32,351 nt of DNA from assembly GCA_015234425.1 (NCBI GenBank), contig JADGNE010000032.1, forward strand, positions 1 to 32,351, written 5' to 3'. The DNA is from Devosia sp. (GTDB lineage: Bacteria > Pseudomonadota > Alphaproteobacteria > Rhizobiales > Devosiaceae). Position numbers and translations under genes: made by a program. This document shows positions 24,496-32,351 of the stretch, one piece after another; position 1 is the stretch's first letter; the number at the start of each line of letters is the position of its first letter. The notes under the pieces are model-generated. The model was not told the origin of the DNA. It saw nothing but the letters and a program-made list of their open reading frames with translations, and ran no database searches.

Positions 24496-25992
24496 GTGAG
24501 CGACTTGACCACCCGCATCCGCCATCCCGACCTTATGGGCCGCATCGTGACGCCCGAAGCCGCCGCCGCCCTGATCAAGGATGGCATGGTCATTGGGATG
24601 AGCGGGTTCACCAAATCCGGCGACGCCAAGGCCGTTCCCCTGGCCCTGGCCGCGCGCGGACATGTTGACCCCTTCAAGATCACGCTGATCACCGGCGCGT
24701 CGCTGGGCCACGAAATCGACCACAAGCTCACCGAAGCCGGCGTCCTCGCTCGCCGCATGCCCTTCCAGGCGGACCCGACCTTGCGAAAAGCCATCAATCG
24801 CGGCGAGGTCATGTTCATCGACCAGCACCTGAGCGAGACTGTGGAACATCTCCGTTCAAGGCAACTCGGTCCGGTCGACTACGCCATCATCGAAGCCGCC
24901 GCCATCACCGAGACCGGCGCCATTGTGCCCACCACATCGATCGGCAATTCAGCCAGCCTCGCCATTCTCGCCAACAAGGTCATCGTCGAGATCAACCTCG
25001 CCCAGCCACTTGGGCTGGATGGCCTTCACGACATCTATATCCCCTCCAAGCGCCCCACCCGCGCGCCTATCCCGCTTATGGCCTGCGACAGCCGCATCGG
25101 CTCGCCCTATATCGAGATCCCGCCCGAAAAGATTGCCGCCATCGTTGTCACCGACACGGTCGACAGCACCTCCTCCGTCGTCCCCTCCGATGACGACACC
25201 AAGGCCATTGCCGGCCACCTGATCGCGCTCCTCGAAAGCGAAGTCGCCAAGGGCCGCCTCAATCTCTCGCTGCAGCCGCTGCAGGCCGGCGTCGGCTCCA
25301 TCGCCAATTCCGTGCTCCGCGGCCTTGCCGATGGCCCCTTCCAAAACCTGAGCATGTACAGCGAGGTCCTGCAGGACTCGACCTTCGACCTCTTCGACGC
25401 CGGCAAGCTTAATTTTGCTTCGGCCTCCTCCTTCAGCCTCAGCGCCCCCTATGCCTCGCGCATCCATACCGATTTCGACCGCTACAAGGACAAGCTCGTC
25501 CTGCGCACCCAGGAAATTTCCAACCATCCGGAAGTCATCCGCCGCCTCGGCATCATCGGCATCAACACTGCGCTCGAATTCGACATCTACGGCAACGTCA
25601 ATTCCACCCATGTCGACGGCACGATGATGATGAACGGCATTGGCGGTTCCGGCGATTTCGCCCGCAACGCTTATCTCTCCATCTTCGTCACCAAGTCGCT
25701 CGCCAAGGATGGCGCCATCTCTTCGGTCGTGCCCATGGTCAGCCATGTCGACCACACCGAGCATGATGTCGATATTCTCGTCACCGAAGTCGGTCTCGCC
25801 GATCTGCGCGGCCTCGCGCCCCGCGAACGCGCGCGAGTGATCATCGACAACTGCGTCCACCCAAGCTACCGCGCCCAGATGGACGACTATTTCACCCGCG
25901 CCTCCCAGCGCGGCGGTCACACCCCGCACATCCTCGAAGAAGCCTTCTCCTGGCACACCCGCCGCCAGCAAACCGGCTCGATGAAAGCCTGA
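24496..25992 (+). CDS. Acetyl-CoA hydrolase / succinate CoA-transferase family protein
   Basis: This 498-residue class I CoA-transferase belongs to the Ach1/Cat1/AarC group, which moves CoA between acetyl-CoA and succinate (or other acids). It is expected to be cytoplasmic. The catalytic glutamate should be Glu290 in MYSEVLQD. CoA-binding glycine loops are at QAGVGSIAN (263-271) and in the segment NGIGGSGDFARNAYLSIF. I chose the GTG at 24496, with AGGAG seven bases upstream; the longer frame from further upstream would include promoter DNA. Exact substrate is undecided: acetate-succinate transfer is most likely, acetyl-CoA hydrolysis possible. It is divergent from ssb and ends in a GC hairpin followed by a family A repeat. 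Confidence 0.94.
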   Translation: MSDLTTRIRHPDLMGRIVTPEAAAALIKDGMVIGMSGFTKSGDAKAVPLALAARGHVDPFKITLITGASLGHEIDHKLTEAGVLARRMPFQADPTLRKAINRGEVMFIDQHLSETVEHLRSRQLGPVDYAIIEAAAITETGAIVPTTSIGNSASLAILANKVIVEINLAQPLGLDGLHDIYIPSKRPTRAPIPLMACDSRIGSPYIEIPPEKIAAIVVTDTVDSTSSVVPSDDDTKAIAGHLIALLESEVAKGRLNLSLQPLQAGVGSIANSVLRGLADGPFQNLSMYSEVLQDSTFDLFDAGKLNFASASSFSLSAPYASRIHTDFDRYKDKLVLRTQEISNHPEVIRRLGIIGINTALEFDIYGNVNSTHVDGTMMMNGIGGSGDFARNAYLSIFVTKSLAKDGAISSVVPMVSHVDHTEHDVDILVTEVGLADLRGLAPRERARVIIDNCVHPSYRAQMDDYFTRASQRGGHTPHILEEAFSWHTRRQQTGSMKA

Positions 25993-26019
25993 GGCGACAC
26001 CAGGCCCCAGCTGCCCCTC

Positions 26020-26042
26020 ACCACCCGGTTCATCCGGGTGGT
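26020..26042 (+). terminator. Hairpin after the CoA-transferase gene
   Basis: ACCACCCGG/CCGGGTGGT (26020-26028, 26034-26042) is a perfect 9-bp stem with the loop TTCAT, 28 bp after the stop. The tail is C/T-rich, not a true U-run. Confidence 0.6.
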
Positions 26043-26099
26043 CCACCTCCCTATTATCGCTCGCTGCTACGGCACCGCGGCCACCCCACCCTCAATGCG

Positions 26100-26137
26100 T
26101 CCCTCCCCCTACCAGGGGGCGGTTAGGTGGGGGTTCC
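26100..26137 (+). repeat. Dispersed repeat family A, copy 4
   Basis: CCTCCCCCT-ACC-AGGGGGCGG followed by TTAGGTGGGGGTT, the same plan as copies 1-3 with one change in the right arm. It lies between the CoA-transferase and rhodanese genes. Confidence 0.75.
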
Positions 26138-26223
26138 TCACCGCCGCCCCCGAAAAACACCGGCCTCGCTTCCGCCACGCGCCCGGCCTATCCTCCCCTC
26201 CGCACACATCAGAGGAGGTCCTT

Positions 26224-26607
26224 GTGTCTGCCAATGTGAAAGACATGCTCGCCGCAGCCAATGCAGCGGTGCCCCGCATTTCCGCCGACGAAGCCCGCCG
26301 CATGGTCGAGGAACAGAACGCTGTCATCGTCGACGTCCGCGACAGCGCCGAACTGGCGGCCAATGGGAAGATACCCGGCTCCATCAACATCCCCCGTGGC
26401 ATGCTTGAGTTCCGGGCCGATGCGGCCTCGCAATATCACGATGCCAATCTCACGACGGATCGCCCCGTCATTCTCCATTGCGCTTCCGGCGGCCGCTCGG
26501 CCCTCAGCGGCGCCACCCTCAAGCAGATGGGCTACACCAACGTCTATAATCTCGGCGGCTTCAAGCCTGACTGGGTCGACGCCGGCGGCGAAGTCGAAAA
26601 AGTCTGA
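26224..26607 (+). CDS. Rhodanese-domain sulfurtransferase
   Basis: This is a single-domain rhodanese of 127 residues, cytoplasmic, no signal peptide. The active-site Cys86 sits in HCASGGRS (loop 86-91), which would carry a persulfide. Other marks are VDVRDSAEL near the front and GSINIPRGM before the loop. Single-domain members move sulfur to varied acceptors, and the acceptor here is unknown. The GTG at 26224 has GGAGG five bases upstream and is clearly the start; the longer open frame before it is repeat DNA. It is followed by a perfect hairpin and then the uvrA control region. Confidence 0.93.
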   Translation: MSANVKDMLAAANAAVPRISADEARRMVEEQNAVIVDVRDSAELAANGKIPGSINIPRGMLEFRADAASQYHDANLTTDRPVILHCASGGRSALSGATLKQMGYTNVYNLGGFKPDWVDAGGEVEKV

Positions 26608-26619
26608 CGCCCTGATGAT

Positions 26620-26650
26620 GCCTTGCCGACCCTCGGCAAGGCGCCCTTCT
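26620..26650 (+). terminator. Terminator of the rhodanese gene
   Basis: A perfect 10-bp stem GCCTTGCCGA/TCGGCAAGGC (26620-26629, 26633-26642) with loop CCC, 12 bp after the stop, followed by a pyrimidine-rich tail GCCCTTCTCTCTC. Confidence 0.72.
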
Positions 26651-26761
26651 CTCTCATTCCCCAGACCGGCTCCACCGATGGAATACGATCCCGGCCGCCA
26701 AAACGCTGCTGACACCATCTGTCAGCGCCATTGCCCATAGCAGCTTGACCGAATCCGGGAT

Positions 26762-26776
26762 GTTCTGCAAACGTTC
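26762..26776. promoter_or_regulatory. LexA box of uvrA
   Basis: GTTC (26762-26765), TGCAAAC, GTTC (26773-26776): an exact match to the alphaproteobacterial SOS operator. It lies about 185 bp before the uvrA ATG and just after a TTGACC hexamer. Confidence 0.82.
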
Positions 26777-26958
26777 ACTTTATTCAAAGGTGCTTTCGCA
26801 CGGCCGCCGGGACACGCTAAGGTGAAAGCCGCCGCCAGACACCGGTATAAGGACGGCTTGCAGCCCGCCCTTGCTACGCCTATTTGAAGGGCTCTCCAGC
26901 CCCCTTGAACCCATTGCTGCTGTGCCTTCGACCGGCACGACGAGCCACGGACGTGAAA

Positions 26959-29853
<2,895 letters not shown>

Positions 29854-29882
29854 GGTTCGGCCAACAAACCGCGTCACCATTT

Positions 29883-29910
29883 GATCCCCGCGAAAGCGGG
29901 GATCTTTGTT
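29883..29910 (+). terminator. Terminator of uvrA
   Basis: A perfect 9-bp stem GATCCCCGC/GCGGGGATC (29883-29891, 29896-29904) with a GAAA tetraloop and tail TTTGTT, 29 bp after the uvrA stop. This hairpin sequence is itself a common repeat in related genomes, from memory. Confidence 0.82.
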
Positions 29911-29990
29911 AGGCGGGGTCCGCACCCGATACTCTCTCGGCTCCATCGCCCGCCTCTCCGTTCTTGGGTTCCGAAGGCGATCAGAAGGAT

Positions 29991-30047
29991 GAAAGGCTCC
30001 GGTGGAGCCTTTCAAACCAGGAAGGCCATGCGGGCGACGTTCGAATT
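29991..30047 (+). repeat. Dispersed repeat family B, copy 3 (diverged)
   Basis: The stem GAAAGGCTCC/GGAGCCTTTC around GGT (29991-30013) matches the hairpin plan of copy 2. It is followed by AGGAAGGCCATGCGGGCGAC and GTTCGAATTGCTGG, which matches the conserved block at roughly three quarters of positions. In frame it reads RKAMRATFELLD. Confidence 0.65.
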
Positions 30048-30373
30048 GCTGGACCGAGGGCGGGGCCACCTGCGCGCCACACGGACCCAGCACGCAGCGC
30101 CTCATGGGACGCATTGCCGCATCGCTCTTCTCATTCACAACACGCATACCCAAATGCGAGCAGTCGGCAGGCACTCCGCCCCCGTCAGCGACGACGCCCA
30201 TGCGCCGCGCGAAAAACTGCCGCTGAATTGACCACTGCCGTCATTTTCAGCACCTCATTGAACCTTATAAAAACCGCCATGCGCTCAACGCATGCAGCGC
30301 CTGCTTTCTCCTCTCTGGAAAGCACCCGCAAATCGGCTCATCCTCTTTTTGCTGCAACCAGCCCTGAGGATAT

Positions 30374-30532
30374 ATGACCATGTTCGTGCGTGCCGTCTGG
30401 CGCCTGAAGCGCCTGGTCGACATCAAGCAGCAATTGCGGGAACTGGACGTCCCAACCACGCGAGATGCCGACATGCTGGGGCTTAGCGGGCCTGACTTCT
30501 CGAAAATGACGCGGTCGCTCTTCGATCGCTAG
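30374..30532 (+). CDS. Short DUF1127-like protein (diverged)
   Basis: This is a 52-residue basic protein. The N-terminal half is an amphipathic, Arg/Lys-rich helix (VRAVWRLKRLVDIKQQLREL). The second half, TTRDADMLGLSGPDFSKMTR, follows the DUF1127 pattern of a short turn, DxLGL/I, then a helix with basic residues. GAGGA lies three bases before the ATG at 30374 and nine before a second in-frame ATG at 30380; the latter gives better spacing and 50 residues. DUF1127 proteins in alphaproteobacteria have been linked to RNA binding and to phosphate and stress physiology. It sits 195 bp ahead of a canonical DUF1127 gene, suggesting an old duplication. Confidence 0.7.
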   Translation: MTMFVRAVWRLKRLVDIKQQLRELDVPTTRDADMLGLSGPDFSKMTRSLFDR

Positions 30533-30558
30533 GCCTGCAAGCCGCCCCGAAATTCTGA

Positions 30559-30580
30559 CCGCCGGATCGCCCTCCGGCGG
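30559..30580 (+). terminator. Hairpin after the first DUF1127-like gene
   Basis: CCGCCGGA/TCCGGCGG (30559-30566, 30573-30580) forms an 8-bp stem with a six-base loop, 26 bp after the stop. The tail is not a U-run, so termination is uncertain. Confidence 0.5.
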
Positions 30581-30727
30581 CCACAGCTTTGCCGGGAGCC
30601 TTAACCGAAGGTGAACGACCACGATTAACGACTTGCAGAAAACGCATAGCTTCTTTGAGATTTTTCTATCTGCTCGTCCCGAGGGGCCCGGCTTATATCT
30701 ATCATCGTAAACGAAAGGGACTTTCAA

Positions 30728-30877
30728 ATGGACATTCGCAAGACTTTCAAGAAATGGACCGCCTATCAGCAGACCGTGCGTGAACTGGCCGCTCTCGACA
30801 ATCGCCAGCTCAACGACCTGGGCATCGCTCGCACCGATATCAATCGTATTGCTCGCGACCATGCCAACACTCTCTAA
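30728..30877 (+). CDS. DUF1127 domain mini-protein
   Basis: This is a 49-residue protein of the classic DUF1127 form: a basic helix (MDIRKTFKKWTAYQQTVREL), the turn AALDNRQLNDLGIARTDI, and a basic end. Related mini-proteins are abundant in alphaproteobacteria; where studied they act as small RNA-associated regulators or affect phosphate and carbon uptake. AAAGGGA lies seven bases before the ATG. The gene is free-standing with its own strong terminator and a roughly 195-bp upstream space, as expected for a highly expressed short message. Confidence 0.88.
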   Translation: MDIRKTFKKWTAYQQTVRELAALDNRQLNDLGIARTDINRIARDHANTL

Positions 30878-30905
30878 TAGAGACTTGGCACTTACTACAA
30901 ACCGA

Positions 30906-30942
30906 ACGCCCGCATCTCTCTGAGACGCGGGTGTTTTCTTTT
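30906..30942 (+). terminator. Terminator of the DUF1127 gene
   Basis: A 12-pair stem with one mismatch and one G-U pair (30907-30918 with 30922-30933), loop TCT, followed by TTTTCTTTT. Confidence 0.92.
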
Positions 30943-31024
30943 GCCCTCTCCGTGATCGTACATTGAGGAACCATCGACTCCACGCCCCGTTGGCTGAACA
31001 CACCCCAACAGATGGAGTTTTCAG

Positions 31025-31585
31025 ATGAAAGACCTCACAGGCAAATCGATTGCGATCCTCGCCACCCATGGCTTCGAGCAGTCCGAACTCCAGGTCCCTC
31101 TCGAAAAACTGCGTGGAGCCGGCGCGCGGGTCGAGGTGATCTCTCTCGAAGCCGGCGAGATCAAGGGCTGGGACAAGGATGACTGGGGCCAGAGCGTTCC
31201 CGTCGACAAGACCCTCGCCGACGCCAAGTCCGACGACTACGACGCCATCGTCCTCCCCGGCGGCCAGATCAATCCCGATCTCCTGCGGGTCGAGCAGTCA
31301 GCGCTCGATTTCATAAAATCCTTCTGGGATGACAAGAAGGTCGTCGCCGCAATCTGCCACGCGCCATGGCTGCTGGTCGAAACCGGCATCATCAAGGGCC
31401 GCAAGGTCACGTCCTACCCCTCGGTCAAGACCGATGTCGTCAATGCCGGCGGGCTCTGGGAAGACAGTGCCGTCGTCACCGACCAGGGCCTCATTACCTC
31501 CCGCAACCCCGGCGATCTCGACGCTTTTTGCGACAAGATTGCCGAAGAAATCAACGAAGGCCGTCACGAACGACGCGCTGCATGA
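31025..31585 (+). CDS. DJ-1/PfpI family protein (type 1 glutamine amidotransferase-like)
   Basis: This is a 186-residue cytoplasmic protein of the PfpI/YhbO branch. The nucleophile elbow AAICHAPWLL places Cys111 and His112, and Glu18 in HGFEQSEL is the conserved acidic residue that tunes the cysteine. LPGGQINPDLLR (77-88) is the usual loop. Members have been described as intracellular proteases, glyoxalases or protein deglycases in stress resistance; which applies is not decided here. The ATG at 31025 has GGAG seven bases upstream. It lies 45 bp ahead of trmFO on the same strand and could share its transcript. Confidence 0.94.
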   Translation: MKDLTGKSIAILATHGFEQSELQVPLEKLRGAGARVEVISLEAGEIKGWDKDDWGQSVPVDKTLADAKSDDYDAIVLPGGQINPDLLRVEQSALDFIKSFWDDKKVVAAICHAPWLLVETGIIKGRKVTSYPSVKTDVVNAGGLWEDSAVVTDQGLITSRNPGDLDAFCDKIAEEINEGRHERRAA

Positions 31586-31630
31586 ACTCGCCCATTGCGG
31601 GGGCATGGCGGGCTTGGTATTTGGCTCGCC

Positions 31631-32351
31631 ATGTCACAAGAACCCATTCATATCATTGGCGGGGGCCTCGCCGGCTCCGAAGCCGCATGGCAGGCCGCTG
31701 AATCCGGTGCGCAGGTCATTCTCCACGAAATGCGCGGCGTCAAAGAGACGGACGCGCACAGCACGGACAGCTTTGCCGAGCTGGTCTGCTCCAACAGCTT
31801 CCGCTCCGATGACCACGAGCACAATGCTGTCGGCCTCCTCCACGAGGAAATGCGCCGCTGCAACTCGCTGATCATGAAGGCGGCCGATGCGAGCAAGCTG
31901 CCGGCCGGTGGCGCCCTCGCCGTCGACCGCCACGGCTTTTCGGCCCTCGTCACCAAGGCGATCGAGGATCACCCCAACATCACCATCCAGCGCGAGGAAA
32001 TCGCCGGCTGGCCGCCAGAAGACTGGCGCCACGTCATCATCGCGACCGGCCCGCTGACCTCGCCGGCCCTGGCCGAAGCAATTCTGGCCAAGACGGGCGA
32101 AGATTCCCTCGCCTTCTTCGATGCCATCGCGCCAATCGTGCACTACGACAGCATCAACCATGACATCGCCTGGAAACAGTCGCGCTATGACAAGGTAGGC
32201 CCCGGCGGCAACGGTGCGGATTATCTCAATCTGCCGATGGACCGCGACCAGTACTATGCCTTCGTGGAGGCGTTGAAGACCGCCCCGCTGCACGAATTCA
32301 AGGACTGGGAAAAGGTCCCCTATTTCGACGGCTGCCTGCCCATCGAAGTCA
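31631..32351 (+). CDS. trmFO: Methylenetetrahydrofolate-tRNA-(uracil-5-)-methyltransferase TrmFO (N-terminal 240 residues, runs off the window)
   Basis: TrmFO makes 5-methyluridine at tRNA position 54 using methylene-tetrahydrofolate and reduced FAD, in place of the SAM-dependent TrmA. The visible part has the FAD dinucleotide fold [13 protein letters not shown] (8-20). The catalytic-region cysteine is Cys53 in [12 protein letters not shown], and the second is Cys235 in FDGCLPIE, both conserved in the family. The ATG at 31631 lacks a strong Shine-Dalgarno, but the protein begins exactly at the family N-terminus. The C-terminal half, about 220 residues, lies beyond the window. Confidence 0.97.
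   Translation, partial: MSQEPIHIIGGGLAGSEAAWQAAESGAQVILHEMRGVKETDAHSTDSFAELVCSNSFRSDDHEHNAVGLLHEEMRRCNSLIMKAADASKLPAGGALAVDRHGFSALVTKAIEDHPNITIQREEIAGWPPEDWRHVIIATGPLTSPALAEAILAKTGEDSLAFFDAIAPIVHYDSINHDIAWKQSRYDKVGPGGNGADYLNLPMDRDQYYAFVEALKTAPLHEFKDWEKVPYFDGCLPIEV

Larger units (their letters stand above)
26608..26958. other. Intergenic region between the rhodanese gene and uvrA
   Basis: It holds the rhodanese terminator (26620-26642), a TTGACC hexamer (26745-26750) and the uvrA LexA box (26762-26776). The remaining 180 bases up to uvrA are probably leader; no -10 is clear and no small gene is visible. Confidence 0.65.
29854..30373. other. Intergenic region after uvrA
   Basis: It contains the uvrA terminator, the hairpin and conserved block of family B copy 3 (29991-30047), and a small hairpin CATGCG/CGCATG (30279-30295). 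AT-rich TTATAAAAA at 30264-30272 could serve as the promoter of the first DUF1127-type gene. No larger gene is seen; the open frames here lack start signals and family resemblance. Confidence 0.55.

Noticed and set aside
24949..26046. 365-residue open frame antisense to the CoA-transferase gene
   Set aside because: Mirror frame with Gly/Asp/Val bias and no family resemblance.
26884..26958. Longer UvrA starting at 26884
   Set aside because: The added residues ([14 protein letters not shown]...) do not resemble UvrA N-termini, and no ribosome-binding site precedes that start.

Overview
The window looks like ordinary chromosome from a high-GC alphaproteobacterium of the order Hyphomicrobiales (Rhizobiales). 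The closest impression is a Devosia-type organism, judged from protein resemblance and not from a database search. Pointers to the group are the ClpP, GyrA, GlnB/GlnA, UvrA and SSB sequences, LexA boxes of the alphaproteobacterial GTTC-N7-GTTC form, short DUF1127 proteins, TrmFO, and dispersed GC-rich palindromic repeats in intergenic spaces. Most genes are housekeeping or metabolic. I see no transposase, integrase, phage gene, toxin-antitoxin pair, CRISPR array or rRNA.

Layout. 1-2301 (minus strand): the start of clpX, clpP, a 75-residue unknown protein and a YCII-family protein. 2452-3708 (plus): a lone cytochrome P450. 3897-7300 (minus): the nitrogen-control unit glnB-glnA followed by the NAD(P)HX repair enzyme nnr, with a sigma-54 promoter ahead of glnB. 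7728-9240 (plus): tRNA-Leu(UAG) and trigger factor. 9523-11867 (minus): an MFS exporter, coaD and a periplasmic cyclophilin; the last two overlap by four bases. 12057-12545 (plus): a DUF805 membrane protein. 12605-16654 (minus): a secreted lipase-like hydrolase and then gyrA. 16787-20540 (plus): an RND/MMPL exporter, a small secreted protein and dtd. 20628-24187 (minus): ssb, an aldo/keto reductase and an orphan peptide-type ABC binding protein, each with its own signals. 24496-29853 (plus): an acetyl-CoA hydrolase/succinate CoA-transferase, a rhodanese and uvrA. 30374-32351 (plus): two DUF1127-type mini-proteins, a DJ-1/PfpI protein and the start of trmFO.

How the parts work together. clpP/clpX form a protease, with a possible heat-shock promoter. 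GlnB and GlnA are sensor and target of nitrogen control under one sigma-54 promoter. ssb and uvrA, about 2.8 kb apart, each carry a LexA box and so form two arms of the SOS response. Most other genes are single-gene units closed by clear hairpin terminators.

I did not find a convincing new multi-gene system. The best leads are: a Met in GyrA where quinolone-sensitive enzymes have Asp; two families of dispersed repeats, one carrying a conserved block that reads like a protein fragment; a divergent lipase/RND pair around a perfect 12-bp palindrome; and an orphan binding protein with a GntR-like operator on its promoter.
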